From positions 1 to 64,000 of the forward strand of contig JARUHP010000018.1 in assembly GCA_030005635.1 (NCBI GenBank): 64,000 bases of DNA. The letters are read 5' to 3'. Under the pieces are notes generated by a model. That model saw only the letters and a list, made by a program, of their open reading frames with translations. It was not told the DNA's origin and made no database searches. This DNA comes from Deltaproteobacteria bacterium IMCC39146. GTDB lineage: Bacteria > Desulfobacterota > Desulfuromonadia > Desulfuromonadales > BM103. Within the stretch, counting starts at the first letter, position 1; the number at the start of each line of letters is the position of its first letter. Below, one piece after another: positions 24,143 to 32,805 of this stretch. The translations under genes and the position numbers were made by a program.

Positions 24143-25357
24143 TTGAACCAGATTTACTTGGATTATAATGCTACGTCGCCAGTAAGGCCTGAAGTCCTTG
24201 AAGTTATGCTGCCTTTTTACATGGAGCAGTTCGGTAATCCTTCGAGCGTTCATTGGGCCGGCCGTCAAGTCTCAGGTGCCCTTGAAAAGGCCCGTGAGCA
24301 GGTCGCTTCTTTGATCAATGCTTCTCCGGCGGAGATTGTTTTTGTCTCTTGTGGCAGCGAAGGTGACAACATGGCCATTAAGGGGTCCCTTGATCCTCTT
24401 AAAGAAAAAGGCAATCACATCATTACCACGGCTGTTGAGCATCCAGCTGTTCTGGAAACTTGTGAGGCCCTGGAAAAAGATGGCTACGAAGTGACTTATC
24501 TGCCGGTCAGTAAAGATGGCCAGCTTGATCTCGCCGATCTTGAGAAAGCCATAACTGACAAGACTATACTGATCTCGATCATGTGGGCCAATAACGAGAC
24601 GGGCAATCTTTATCCTATCGAAGAGATAGGCAAGATCGCCAAGAAGTACAATATCCGTTTTCATACCGACGCGGTGCAGGCCGTGGGCAAGATTCCTGTT
24701 GATGTGCAAAAGGCCAATTTGGACCTTTTGGTGATTTCCGGGCACAAGATCGGTGCACCTAAAGGGGTCGGCGCGATTTACATCCGCCGCGGCACACGTA
24801 TGAAGAGCTTCATGCATGGTGGGCACCAGGAGCGTAACCGTCGCGCCGGAACCCAGAACGTTGCCGGAATCGTTGGCCTTGGTAAAGCGTGTGAGATGGC
24901 TGCTTCTGAACAAAAAGATTATTACAAACGTGTTCGCGCCATGCGTGATCGTCTGGAAGATGGTGTCTTGAGCCAGGTTCCGGATATCAAACTAAATGGC
25001 ACTCCTGACCGTGATGATCGACTGCCAAACACACTGAATGTCAGCTTTGCCTACATCGAAGGGGAATCTCTGCTACTCAACCTCGATATGTTCGGTATCG
25101 CGGCCTCGTCGGGTTCTGCCTGCACCTCAGGCTCTCTTGAGCCTTCTCACGTTATGGGTGCGATGTGTGTAGAAGTCACTCTGGCTCATTCGAGTACACG
25201 CTTCAGCCTCGGGCCGGAAACCACCGAAGAAGAAATTGATAAAGTTCTGGAAGTGCTGCCAGCAACAGTGCAGCGCCTCCGCGATATGAGCCCGTTATAT
25301 AATTGTGGAAAAACTGCCGAAGGTTGCGAGACCTGTGAAACGGTACGCAGAATCTAA
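24143..25357 (+). CDS. nifS: Cysteine desulfurase, NifS type
   Basis: 404 residues. This PLP enzyme releases sulfur from cysteine and passes it to NifU for Fe-S assembly. PLP-binding Lys is in LVISGHKIGAPKGVG, the catalytic Cys loop in SSGSACTSGSLEPSHV. N-terminal YLDYNATSPVRPEV is typical. The TTG start is supported by GGAGG eight bases upstream and by a good match to NifS N-termini. A C-terminal extension CGKTAEGCETCETVRRI adds three extra cysteines. Followed by nifU 37 bases later. Confidence 0.94.
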   Translation: MNQIYLDYNATSPVRPEVLEVMLPFYMEQFGNPSSVHWAGRQVSGALEKAREQVASLINASPAEIVFVSCGSEGDNMAIKGSLDPLKEKGNHIITTAVEHPAVLETCEALEKDGYEVTYLPVSKDGQLDLADLEKAITDKTILISIMWANNETGNLYPIEEIGKIAKKYNIRFHTDAVQAVGKIPVDVQKANLDLLVISGHKIGAPKGVGAIYIRRGTRMKSFMHGGHQERNRRAGTQNVAGIVGLGKACEMAASEQKDYYKRVRAMRDRLEDGVLSQVPDIKLNGTPDRDDRLPNTLNVSFAYIEGESLLLNLDMFGIAASSGSACTSGSLEPSHVMGAMCVEVTLAHSSTRFSLGPETTEEEIDKVLEVLPATVQRLRDMSPLYNCGKTAEGCETCETVRRI

Positions 25358-25394
25358 TCAGACCATAATCGCGATTTATTGAAGGAGAAAATAT

Positions 25395-25763
25395 ATGTAC
25401 ACAGATAAAGTTATGGATCACTTCACCAACCCGCGTAACGTAGGTGAGATCGAAAATGCAAACGGAGTCGGCGAGGTTGGTAATGCTTCCTGCGGCGACA
25501 TCATGAAGATCTTTCTTAAGGTTGAAGACAATATTATTCAGGACGTCAAGTTCAAGACTTTTGGTTGTGGCGCTGCTATTGCCACCTCATCCATGGTGAC
25601 GGAGATGGCGATCGGCAAGACAATTGACGAAGCTCTCGAGCTCAGTAACCAGGCTGTCGCCGAGGCTCTTGATGGTCTTCCTGCACAAAAGATGCACTGT
25701 TCCAATCTGGCTGCAGACGCCTTGCACGAAGCCATAAAAAACTACAAAGCGGGAAACGGTTAG
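25395..25763 (+). CDS. nifU: Fe-S cluster scaffold NifU/IscU
   Basis: 122 residues, a single IscU domain (no C-terminal NifU thioredoxin-like part). Three scaffold cysteines are present: NASCGD (about 34), FKTFGCGAAIA (about 60) and MHCSNLAADAL (about 104). It accepts sulfur from NifS and builds the [2Fe-2S] or [4Fe-4S] cluster. AAGGAG lies before the ATG. The order nifS-nifU under an Rrf2 regulator is the ISC-like system of Desulfuromonadales. A terminator follows at 25800. Confidence 0.95.
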   Translation: MYTDKVMDHFTNPRNVGEIENANGVGEVGNASCGDIMKIFLKVEDNIIQDVKFKTFGCGAAIATSSMVTEMAIGKTIDEALELSNQAVAEALDGLPAQKMHCSNLAADALHEAIKNYKAGNG

Positions 25764-25799
25764 AGGTCTTTGATTAAGGTTTTACTTGAAGCACGGCGG

Positions 25800-25832
25800 G
25801 CGGCTCTTCTTTGGAGCCGCTTTCGTTGTTTT
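25800..25832 (+). terminator. Terminator after nifU
   Basis: GCGGCTC / GAGCCGC stem with TTCTTTG loop followed by TTTCGTTGTTTT. It ends the cysE-iscR-nifS-nifU transcript. Confidence 0.82.
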
Positions 25833-25895
25833 AGCTTTAAGCTGTAAGCTTTAGGGCTGTAAGTAGAGGCACCATTGTGATAAGTAGATTAAGTT

Positions 25896-26981
25896 ATGAT
25901 TGAACCAGGTAAAAAAGTTGTCGTTGCCATGAGTGGTGGGGTCGATTCTTCGGTCGCTGCGGCTTTGCTCAAAGAGCAGGGTTGTGAGGTGGTCGGTATG
26001 ACGATGCAGATCTGGGACTACTCCAAGTTTACTGACGAGCACGGTGAAAGCTTCGGTTCTTGTTGTTCCCTTGACGACGTCTATGATGCGCGCCGCGTTG
26101 CTGAATCTCTCGATATCCCTTTCTACGTGGTTAACTTTGAAAAACAGTTTGAAAAGCAGGTTATCGATCGTTTCTGTGATGACTACTTCAGCGGCCGGAC
26201 TCCTAACCCCTGCGTTATCTGTAACCAGATCCTTAAGTTTGAAATCCTGCTACGCCGTGCCCTTGAACTGCAAGCTGATTACCTGGTGACGGGACATTAT
26301 GCACAACTTGTTGAGGAGGAGGGTGTTCTAGCGCTCAGGAAAGGTCAGGATCGCAACAAGGATCAAACCTACTTTCTTTATACCCTGACCCAGGAACAGA
26401 TGCAGTATGTGCGTTTCCCTCTGGGCGGTATGACCAAGGAAGAGGTTCGTGCTCACGCCACGCGACTGGGACTTAAGGTTGCTGAGAAAGCTGAAAGTCA
26501 GGATATCTGTTTTGTGCCGGATGGTGATTACGTCCGTTTTCTCGAGGAACAACGCGGACCCGACACTATGAACGGCGATATCGTTCATGTCGCCGGTAAG
26601 ACGTTGGGCCAGCACCAGGGAACCTACCGTTATACGATCGGTCAACGTCGCGGCCTCGGCCTCTCATGGCCGCAACCACTCTACGTGGTCGGTATCGACG
26701 CGGAGAACCGTAAAGTCATCGTCGGTGAAAAAGAACATCTCGCCATGTCTCATTGTCACGTTGTTGATGTCAGCTGGCTGATTGATGCTCCCAAAGAGTC
26801 TCTTGAGGCGGCTTGCCGTATCCGTTACAGGCACCAGGAAGTACCGTCTCTGATCACTATTCTGGATGATGGCTCAGCTCGTGTTGATTTCAAAGAACCC
26901 CAGGGCGGTGTTACGCCCGGGCAGGCTGCTGTCTTTTATGATGGTGACCGTGTTCTGGGTGGTGGGTGTATTGAGTCTTGA
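25896..26981 (+). CDS. mnmA: tRNA-uridine 2-sulfurtransferase MnmA
   Basis: 361 residues. It thiolates U34 of tRNA-Lys, -Glu and -Gln using sulfur relayed from the adjacent NifS-type desulfurase, a sensible neighbour. Motifs: P-loop [13 protein letters not shown] near residue 12, catalytic NPCVICN (Cys about 105) and the partner Cys in [14 protein letters not shown], plus the C-terminal GQRRGLG and [20 protein letters not shown]. No good ribosome binding site is visible ahead of the ATG. It is followed by a repeat-laden 143-bp gap and mtaB. Confidence 0.95.
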   Translation: MIEPGKKVVVAMSGGVDSSVAAALLKEQGCEVVGMTMQIWDYSKFTDEHGESFGSCCSLDDVYDARRVAESLDIPFYVVNFEKQFEKQVIDRFCDDYFSGRTPNPCVICNQILKFEILLRRALELQADYLVTGHYAQLVEEEGVLALRKGQDRNKDQTYFLYTLTQEQMQYVRFPLGGMTKEEVRAHATRLGLKVAEKAESQDICFVPDGDYVRFLEEQRGPDTMNGDIVHVAGKTLGQHQGTYRYTIGQRRGLGLSWPQPLYVVGIDAENRKVIVGEKEHLAMSHCHVVDVSWLIDAPKESLEAACRIRYRHQEVPSLITILDDGSARVDFKEPQGGVTPGQAAVFYDGDRVLGGGCIES

Positions 26982-26984
26982 AAG

Positions 26985-27017
26985 GCGAGGGGCGTGGTAC
27001 GCGGGACGGGGTACGAG
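26985..27017. repeat. GC-rich low-complexity repeat, left arm
   Basis: Reads GCGAGGGGCGTGGTACGCGG then GACGGGGTACGAG. An approximately inverted partner at 27154-27183 lies inside the start of mtaB. Confidence 0.6.
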
Positions 27018-27061
27018 AAAAGGCTTAATGCAAAGGCCTAACGTAATGAGGCTATGGAAAT

Positions 27062-27085
27062 CTAACCAAGGCGCAAAGAGAACCA
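27062..27085. repeat. CGCAAAG-type intergenic repeat, copy 2
   Basis: Contains CTAACCAAGGCGCAAAGAG. The same family as 17397-17426 and 58626-58731. Confidence 0.55.
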
Positions 27086-27124
27086 AAAGAAATATGGCCG
27101 CTTTGATGCAGGTGACAAGTAAAT

Positions 27125-28477
27125 ATGTCCTCAATAAATAATAATGATCTTCACGTCCCTCGTTGCGCGTCCCGCGTCCCGGCATCACCAACCGTTTCCT
27201 TCGCAACCCTGGGATGCAAAACCAACCAGTTTGAATCAGCGTCCATGCAGGAGTCTCTGCAGTCTGCTGGATACCAGGTTGTCCCCTTTGATGAAGGTGC
27301 GGACATGGTTATCGTCAATACCTGTACGGTAACCAACGCGACCGATGCACAGTCCCGCAACCTGATTCGTCGTGCCCGCAAGCTTAACGATGCCTGTCGG
27401 GTTGTTGTTACCGGTTGTTACGCTCAGGTCGACCCGGAAGCCTTGCAAGGTCTTCCCGGTGTGAGTCTGGTGATTGGCAATGAAGAGAAACAGAGACTTC
27501 TTGATTACCTCACGGAAGATCAAGAGACAACGGCTGTTGTTGTTTCCGATATCCGCAAGGTTGAGAAAATCTGTCTGCCTCCTTTGACGACTTTCTCAGG
27601 TCGTAGCCGTGCATTCGTGCAAATTCAGAATGGCTGTGATGCTTTTTGTAGCTACTGCATCATTCCTTATGCGCGTGGTGCCAGTCGTTCAGCCACTCCG
27701 GATGAGATTCTTCAGCAGATCAATGGTCTGGTTGCCTCCGGTTTCCAGGAGATCGTCCTGACCGGTATTCACATTGGTGGCTACGGGGCGGATCTGGAAA
27801 CTGCCATGACCCTGAACGACCTTGTGCGCAGGATCGAAGCCGAAACCGGTGTCCATCGCTTAAGGTTGGGTTCAATTGAACCTACCGAACTTACAGATGA
27901 ACTGCTTGAGACCATTGCTTCATCACGGGTCATCTGTCCTCATTTACATATTCCTCTGCAAGCTGGGAATGACCATGTTTTGCAGCGCATGAAGCGAACC
28001 TACAGCACGGAGTTTTTCGGACATTTGCTCGAGCGGGTAAGAGCCTCAATACCTGACGCAGCGATCTGTCTTGATGTGATTACCGGCTTTCCCGGCGAGT
28101 CGGAAGAGGAATTTGAGAGCGCCTTTAATTTTATTTCTTGCTTACCCCTCACAGCTTTGCATGTTTTCCCCTATAGTAAACGCCCCGGAACGCCAGCGGC
28201 CAGTTATCCCGGTCAGGTTACAGGTGACGTCAGTAAGGCAAGGGCCGAACGGCTGCGTCAGCTCGCCGCAGATAAATACCATTCATTCGCAATACGCTTT
28301 ATTGATGAAGAGCTAGAGGTCGTTGTCGAATCCGGGGTGAAAGAGGGTCTCCTCAAGGGGGTGTCACGTAATTATCTCGATATCCGCTTCTCCGGATCCG
28401 AGGCTCTTTCCGGGCAGTGCGTCAGGGTCAAACCTGTTTCCTGGCAGGATCATTCTTTGCACGCAACACTGTTGTGA
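27125..28477 (+). CDS. mtaB: tRNA t6A37 methylthiotransferase MtaB
   Basis: 450 residues. It adds a methylthio group to t6A37 of tRNA. The N-terminal UPF0004 domain has ATLGCKTNQFES, MVIVNTCTVTN and GCYAQVDPE, whose cysteines bind one Fe-S cluster. The radical SAM site is QNGCDAFCSYCIIPYARG (CxxxCxxC) at about residues 170-187, and a TRAM-like C-terminus follows. The first 25 residues (LHVPRCASRVPASP) do not look like the family; they are encoded by sequence resembling the intergenic repeat at 26985, so the start appears to have been shifted into an inserted repeat. No other in-frame start precedes the conserved part. Confidence 0.92.
   Translation: MSSINNNDLHVPRCASRVPASPTVSFATLGCKTNQFESASMQESLQSAGYQVVPFDEGADMVIVNTCTVTNATDAQSRNLIRRARKLNDACRVVVTGCYAQVDPEALQGLPGVSLVIGNEEKQRLLDYLTEDQETTAVVVSDIRKVEKICLPPLTTFSGRSRAFVQIQNGCDAFCSYCIIPYARGASRSATPDEILQQINGLVASGFQEIVLTGIHIGGYGADLETAMTLNDLVRRIEAETGVHRLRLGSIEPTELTDELLETIASSRVICPHLHIPLQAGNDHVLQRMKRTYSTEFFGHLLERVRASIPDAAICLDVITGFPGESEEEFESAFNFISCLPLTALHVFPYSKRPGTPAASYPGQVTGDVSKARAERLRQLAADKYHSFAIRFIDEELEVVVESGVKEGLLKGVSRNYLDIRFSGSEALSGQCVRVKPVSWQDHSLHATLL
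27154..27183. repeat. GC-rich low-complexity repeat, right arm, inside mtaB
   Basis: CGTCCCTCGTTGCGCGTCCC then GCGTCCCGGC; roughly the complement of 26985-27017. It encodes residues near 10-20 of MtaB. Confidence 0.55.
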
Positions 28478-28603
28478 TCCCTTGAGTTTTTTTCTTTCGG
28501 CTGTTAAAAAACGCTTAAAATTCAGCTAAATAGTTTGACGGCCTTGGGGTGCCATGTTGAAAACGAAAATCTAAATAAGTAAGGTTAATCATATAGATTA
28601 GCC

Positions 28604-28924
28604 TCAAATCATCCCGCCCAACCAGTAAAGTAACATTCCCACCAGAACCGTTCCGCCAAGGCTTCTTGTCTTCAAAGAAAAAATAAGGGTAGGTATCGCG
28701 ACCAAAAGCTCGAGCTTGCCAAAGGCAAAGCTGCGTGTTGCCGCATCAGTAAAAAGTGATGGTGCGATCAACGCGCTCAGGATTGCGACCGGGATCAGGC
28801 TGAGCCAATCTATTAGCCATTGGGGCATCTTTCTGTGAGCCAGGTAAAGCAGGGGTAGGGCACGGGGTAGATAAGTGACCAGGCCCATTCCTCCGCAGAG
28901 AAAGAGATAGTCGTTAAACGTCAT
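28604..28924 (-). CDS. azlD: AzlD family branched-chain amino acid exporter subunit
   Basis: 106 residues with three to four membrane segments. The family motif VTYLPRALPLLYLA is near residue 20, and LSLIPVAILSALIAP follows. AzlD is the small partner of AzlC in export of branched-chain amino acids. Its ATG overlaps the azlC TGA (ATGA), so translation is coupled, and AGGAGG lies just upstream. ilvA elsewhere in the window is in the same amino acid branch, but no shared regulation is seen. The gene is convergent with mtaB, 126 bp away. Confidence 0.9.
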   Translation of the reverse strand: MTFNDYLFLCGGMGLVTYLPRALPLLYLAHRKMPQWLIDWLSLIPVAILSALIAPSLFTDAATRSFAFGKLELLVAIPTLIFSLKTRSLGGTVLVGMLLYWLGGMI

Positions 28925-29622
28925 TTGCTCCTCCTGTAGTGTCTTTTTAGGAGATAGCCGATGGTCGCTGCGCTCATTGAAGCGCCGACAATGTAGGAGT
29001 CACCAGGGATCAGGAGATACCATAGAGTAGAAAGTCCGGCGGCCAGAAGCCCGGTAATTACATAAATACGCCCTTGTAGTTGGAAAACCAGCAGGCAGAT
29101 AAACATCCCTGTTAGGGCATAATCGACGCCCAGGGCTCCTTGCGGGACAAACTGTCCGATCAGGGCTCCGCCGGTGGTTGCAATTATCCAGACACTGTTT
29201 GCCAGGTGGTTGACGATTAATGCCTGCCAACGGCCCCAGTTGCCTTCCCTGAACTTTGTCAGGTTGACTGCGAAGCTTTCGTCGGTCACTCCGTAGGAAT
29301 ACAGAGCCAGAAATTTGCGGTCAACCCCTTGCAAATAGACGGCCAGAGCTGAGCTCATAAGAACGTGACGCAGGTTAACAACAAAGGTGGTGAGTATGAT
29401 CGCAGGGGTTGAGGCCCCGGCGGCAATCATGGCGACACAGATAAACTGCGCGCTTCCGGCAAAAACCATGACGGACATCATCGCCACGGCCCACCAAGGC
29501 AGACCGGCTTTCTGGGCGAGGACACCCAGGGCAAGGCCAATAGGGAAGTACCCCAGGCAGATCGGCCAGGCTGCAATTGCGCCCTGGCGAAAGGTCAGTT
29601 TGTTTTTTAAGGTTTCGTTCAT
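28921..29622 (-). CDS. azlC: AzlC family branched-chain amino acid exporter subunit
   Basis: 233 residues and six to seven membrane segments. The motif FPIGLALGVLAQKAGL near residue 30 and GSAQFICVAMIAAGAS are typical of AzlC (YgaZ in E. coli). It is the large exporter subunit with AzlD. I start at MNETLKNKL (29620-29622). The upstream extension to 29661 adds MSFVLFVVASYPP, which is encoded by the CACGAAG intergenic repeat and has no family match. No ribosome binding site is clear. No Lrp-type regulator gene lies beside it. Confidence 0.87.
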   Translation of the reverse strand: MNETLKNKLTFRQGAIAAWPICLGYFPIGLALGVLAQKAGLPWWAVAMMSVMVFAGSAQFICVAMIAAGASTPAIILTTFVVNLRHVLMSSALAVYLQGVDRKFLALYSYGVTDESFAVNLTKFREGNWGRWQALIVNHLANSVWIIATTGGALIGQFVPQGALGVDYALTGMFICLLVFQLQGRIYVITGLLAAGLSTLWYLLIPGDSYIVGASMSAATIGYLLKRHYRRSK

Positions 29623-29636
29623 GGGCGGATAACTTG

Positions 29637-29667
29637 CTACCACAAAGAGCACGAAGGACACGAAGTT
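29637..29667. repeat. CACGAAG-type intergenic repeat, copy 1
   Basis: Contains CACAAAGAGCACGAAGGACA then CGAAGTTAAG, a short-period (about 9 bp) repeat. An inverted version lies at 29818-29840. Confidence 0.6.
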
Positions 29668-29817
29668 AAGCTATTCACCAAGGCCCTTAAGATTCAGCCC
29701 TTTGCTGAGATGTGGCAGGTTATAGGTAATATCTAGATAATTCAAGTCTCCCCTCAGCCATTTCAGGGGGCTCGATTGTGCCCAATAGTTTGCTTTTTTA
29801 TTCGGTGTATAAGCTGT

Positions 29818-29840
29818 TCTTCGCGATCTTCGTGGTTAAA
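29818..29840. repeat. CACGAAG-type intergenic repeat, inverted copy 2
   Basis: Complement reads TTAACCACGAAGATCGCGAA; same family as 29637-29667 in the opposite orientation, about 150 bp away. Confidence 0.6.
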
Positions 29841-29860
29841 TGTTCGTTAGGTATAACAAA

Positions 29861-29888
29861 TGAAAAAAGGGTGCTAAAAAGCACCCTT
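29861..29888 (-). terminator. Terminator after the amino acid ABC transporter operon
   Basis: On the minus strand AAGGGTGC / GCACCCTT stem with a TTTTTA loop, then TTTTTTCA. It closes the three-gene transporter transcript. Confidence 0.85.
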
Positions 29889-29911
29889 AGAGAATATTTG
29901 TAAATTCTTTG

Positions 29912-30646
29912 CTAGAGGACCTGACGTAAGAAAGCTTTGGTCCGTTCTTCCTTTGGTGCGGTAAAGAAATGCTCTGGAGTCCCTTCCTCAACCAGTTTCC
30001 CTTGGTCCATGAAGAGAACCCTGTCAGCAACTTCGCGAGCAAAGCCCATCTCATGGGTAACAACGACCATGGTCATGCCTTCGCGGGCCAACTGTTTCAT
30101 GACTTCCAGAACTTCACCCACCATCTCCGGGTCCAGTGCACTGGTCGGTTCGTCAAAGAGCATGATCTTTGGATCCATGGCCAGCGCCCTGGCGATGGCA
30201 ACACGCTGCTGCTGGCCACCGGAAAGACGGATCGGGTATTCGTGTTCTTTCTCTGCAATGCCGACTTTCTCAAGCAGCATACGGCCTTTTTCTTCAGCTT
30301 CAGCATCTTTGCGTTTACGAACCACTTGTTGGGCCAGGACGATGTTCTGTAGAACCGTTTTGTGTGGGAAAAGGTTGAACTGCTGAAAAACCATGCCGAC
30401 TTCACGACGAACCCGGTTGAGATCGGTTTTTTTTGACGTCAGGTCAACGCCTTCAATCTCGATTTTCCCTGAGGTTGAGCTCTCAAGGCCATTCAAACAA
30501 CGCAGATAGGTTGATTTCCCGGATCCTGAAGGGCCGATGATAACGACAACTTCGCTGGGCTTAATATGGGCGGAAACGCCATCGACAGCATGTACTGTCT
30601 GACCGCGTCCGATAAATGTCTTTTTAAGGTCTACTGTCTTAATCAC
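29912..30646 (-). CDS. Polar amino acid ABC transporter ATP-binding protein
   Basis: 244 residues, GlnQ-like. Walker [19 protein letters not shown] at about 38-55, signature [15 protein letters not shown], Walker [20 protein letters not shown] and the switch His in [10 protein letters not shown] start at GTG 30646 with GGAGG nine bases upstream; it overlaps the permease stop by eight bases. It drives uptake with the permease (30639) and periplasmic binding protein (31680). The amino acid substrate is not fixed by the ATPase. Confidence 0.93.
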   Translation of the reverse strand: MIKTVDLKKTFIGRGQTVHAVDGVSAHIKPSEVVVIIGPSGSGKSTYLRCLNGLESSTSGKIEIEGVDLTSKKTDLNRVRREVGMVFQQFNLFPHKTVLQNIVLAQQVVRKRKDAEAEEKGRMLLEKVGIAEKEHEYPIRLSGGQQQRVAIARALAMDPKIMLFDEPTSALDPEMVGEVLEVMKQLAREGMTMVVVTHEMGFAREVADRVLFMDQGKLVEEGTPEHFFTAPKEERTKAFLRQVL

Positions 30647-31598
30647 TGACTGAAAGCCTCCGTTCCACCCAGGCAATCACCTGGGACAGTACCGACGTCA
30701 GCATCAGATAAAGGAAAGCGACGACGAACCAGATCTCGAAGGTGGCGAAGGTTGAAGTAATAACCTCGCGACCGCTCTTGGTGAGATCCGTAATAGCGAT
30801 AATGGAAACCAGGGACGAATCCTTGATCAGGCTGATAAACTGGCCGGCCAATGGGGGCAGGGTGCGTTTAAAGGCCTGTGGCAGGATGATGTAGACCATC
30901 GCCTGGGGGACATTCATGCCAAGGGAGCGTGCGGCTTCCATCTGACCCTTGGGGATCGACTGAATACCGGCGCGAATAATCTCTGCAACGTAAGCACCGG
31001 CAAAAATAGCCAGGGCGCTGATACCAGCAACAATGCGGCTTATGTCAAGGACGGTACCGAGAAAGAAATAGAAAATGAAAATCTGTACCAACAGCGGGGT
31101 ACCACGAATCAACTCAATATAAGTGATTGATAAGCTGCGTAAGGTCGGATTGTTAGCAACCCTGCATAGACCTGTTACCAAACCTATGATCATACCGAAG
31201 ATGCTTGCAACTGCCGAGATCCAGAGCGTGACCCATAAACCCTTCAGTAGAGGTCCGGCGCGCCATTCGAAGACCGCGCCCAGGTAATCACCTTGAAAGA
31301 GATCTTCTCCTTCGCTGACTTCAACAGCATTACTGTCTACTGTAAAAGTTTTTTCTTCACCTTGCTCGCTCACTACTTTGATCTGTGTCTGATCGCCAAG
31401 GTTTGATAGTGAGGCAACAACACCATCAAAAGGGATCGGAATCAGTTCCTCGTCGTGGTAAATGAAGTACTGAGGAACACGGTTCCAGCGCCAGGTGTAA
31501 TCAATTTTTTTGGTGGCAACCCACAGGCCCGCACACAACGAAAAGAGGATGAAGAGGGTCAGAAAGTGCCAGGGAATATTTTTATTGATTATCTTCAA
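30639..31598 (-). CDS. Polar amino acid ABC transporter permease (HisM/GlnP type)
   Basis: 319 residues. One N-terminal membrane segment ([18 protein letters not shown]) is followed by a roughly 80-residue acidic periplasmic stretch and then the five-helix HisM permease core. The EAA loop is [25 protein letters not shown] start with AGGA nine bases upstream is used. The inserted periplasmic segment (about 45-125) is larger than the simple GlnP form and could contact the binding protein; that is inference. It is followed by the ATPase gene and preceded by an intercistronic hairpin. Confidence 0.9.
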   Translation of the reverse strand: MKIINKNIPWHFLTLFILFSLCAGLWVATKKIDYTWRWNRVPQYFIYHDEELIPIPFDGVVASLSNLGDQTQIKVVSEQGEEKTFTVDSNAVEVSEGEDLFQGDYLGAVFEWRAGPLLKGLWVTLWISAVASIFGMIIGLVTGLCRVANNPTLRSLSITYIELIRGTPLLVQIFIFYFFLGTVLDISRIVAGISALAIFAGAYVAEIIRAGIQSIPKGQMEAARSLGMNVPQAMVYIILPQAFKRTLPPLAGQFISLIKDSSLVSIIAITDLTKSGREVITSTFATFEIWFVVAFLYLMLTSVLSQVIAWVERRLSVSD

Positions 31599-31628
31599 AA
31601 TGTGTATTCCTGCGGTTCAGACAGAATG

Positions 31629-31665
31629 ATGGCGGGGCTCCTCAGGTTATGGCAAGCCCCGCCAT
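31629..31665 (-). other. Intercistronic hairpin between binding protein and permease genes
   Basis: Perfect 11-bp stem ATGGCGGGGCT / AGCCCCGCCAT with a 15-base loop and no U-tract. Such hairpins protect the upstream mRNA end, so the binding protein could be made in excess over the membrane subunits. Inference. Confidence 0.7.
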
Positions 31666-31679
31666 ACTTTACGTACTAA

Positions 31680-32480
31680 TTACTGGAGTTCTTTAAGCCA
31701 TGCGTCGCTCAAGAACCATTTCTTGTAAATCTTGTCGTAGGTGCCATCATTCTTTGCCTGGATCAGGAAGTTGTCCAGCCAGTTGATGAAGTCGGCGTTG
31801 CCCTTGTTAACAGCCCATGCGAGAGGTTCATAGGTGAACGGCTCGTCGAGAAGAATAAGTTTCTTCTGACCCTTTTCAGCGAACGCAATAGCGTTGAAAG
31901 GCAGGTCGTACACAAAAGCATCAATCTTGCCATTGAGAAGATCCATAACGCCTTCCTGCTCGGTCTCAAAAGAGATGTAGTCGGCATTAGGGATCATGCG
32001 CTTGGTGGCTTGCTCACCGGTGGTGCCGAGCTTTGATGCTACTTTATACTTCTTGTTGTTCAGGTCTTTGTAGGATTTGATCTCGCCAGCCAATTTCTTG
32101 TCGACCAGAATACTCTGACCAATAACGATATAGGGCTTGGCAAAACCTATCTTCATGTTGCGTTCCTGAGTCAGGGTCATGCCACTCATGATCATGTCAA
32201 ACTTCTTGGTGATCAGGGCAGGGATGATTCCGTCCCATGCAGTGCTTACGAGCTCAAGTTCAACGCCCATAGCTTTTGCGATACGCTTCGCCATGTCGAC
32301 GTCGAAGCCGATAATCTCACCTTTTTTGTTGGTCATTTCGAAAGGCATGTAGCCAGGCTCCATGCCGACACGCAGGGTGCCACGCTCAAGGATGTCGTCG
32401 AGGGTGTCTGCCGCAGCAACGCCGGGCAGGACGACACAAAGAGCCAGCAGGCAGGCAATCAGTAGTTTGACATGTTTCAT
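31680..32480 (-). CDS. Polar amino acid ABC transporter substrate-binding protein
   Basis: 266 residues with a Sec signal peptide (LLIACLLALCVVLPGVAAA, cleaved near ADT), no lipobox, so a soluble periplasmic protein. It is a cluster F binding protein (SBP_bac_3): the start RGTLRVGMEPGYMPFEMTN, then GFDVDMAKRIA and AFVYDLPFNAIAFAE. The substrate is a polar amino acid; the closest class is glutamine/glutamate/basic, not decidable from sequence. AGGAGG precedes the ATG at 32480. First gene of the transporter operon, 66 bases downstream of the zinc-ribbon gene on the same strand. Confidence 0.93.
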   Translation of the reverse strand: MKHVKLLIACLLALCVVLPGVAAADTLDDILERGTLRVGMEPGYMPFEMTNKKGEIIGFDVDMAKRIAKAMGVELELVSTAWDGIIPALITKKFDMIMSGMTLTQERNMKIGFAKPYIVIGQSILVDKKLAGEIKSYKDLNNKKYKVASKLGTTGEQATKRMIPNADYISFETEQEGVMDLLNGKIDAFVYDLPFNAIAFAEKGQKKLILLDEPFTYEPLAWAVNKGNADFINWLDNFLIQAKNDGTYDKIYKKWFLSDAWLKELQ

Positions 32481-32546
32481 GTTTGTTCCTCCTTGATAAA
32501 TAACTATGTAGGGATAGCTAAGCCGAACCGTTCGGCAAAATAACAA

Positions 32547-32702
32547 CTAGTAAGATTTTCCTTCATCGAGAAGCTCGGAAATTGACATTTGGACGTTGCA
32601 CTGGGGACAGCGGGGCAGATCTTCGATCGGGAGATAAACAATCTCGGTGTAGCGGCATCTTGGGCAAATAACTTCGATCGGTTCTTTCTTGCTACGACTC
32701 AT
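32547..32702 (-). CDS. Small zinc-ribbon protein
   Basis: 51 residues, MSRSKKEPIEVICPRC and RCPQC forming a CxxC-17-CxxC knuckle that should bind one zinc. A longer ORF to 32783 adds an unlikely N-terminus; I start at MSRSK (32702). GAGAG lies upstream. It is probably a small regulatory or scaffold protein. It precedes the transporter operon on the same strand and may share its transcript. No family name is recognised. Confidence 0.7.
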   Translation of the reverse strand: MSRSKKEPIEVICPRCRYTEIVYLPIEDLPRCPQCNVQMSISELLDEGKSY

Positions 32703-32805
32703 AATAAGTTCTCTCACGATTGTTGAGAAAATAATTGAAATAACAGAACTCTGCTTATACCATAGCGCCTTCGCCTGAAACAAGACTCTAACATTTTTTC
32801 ACCGG

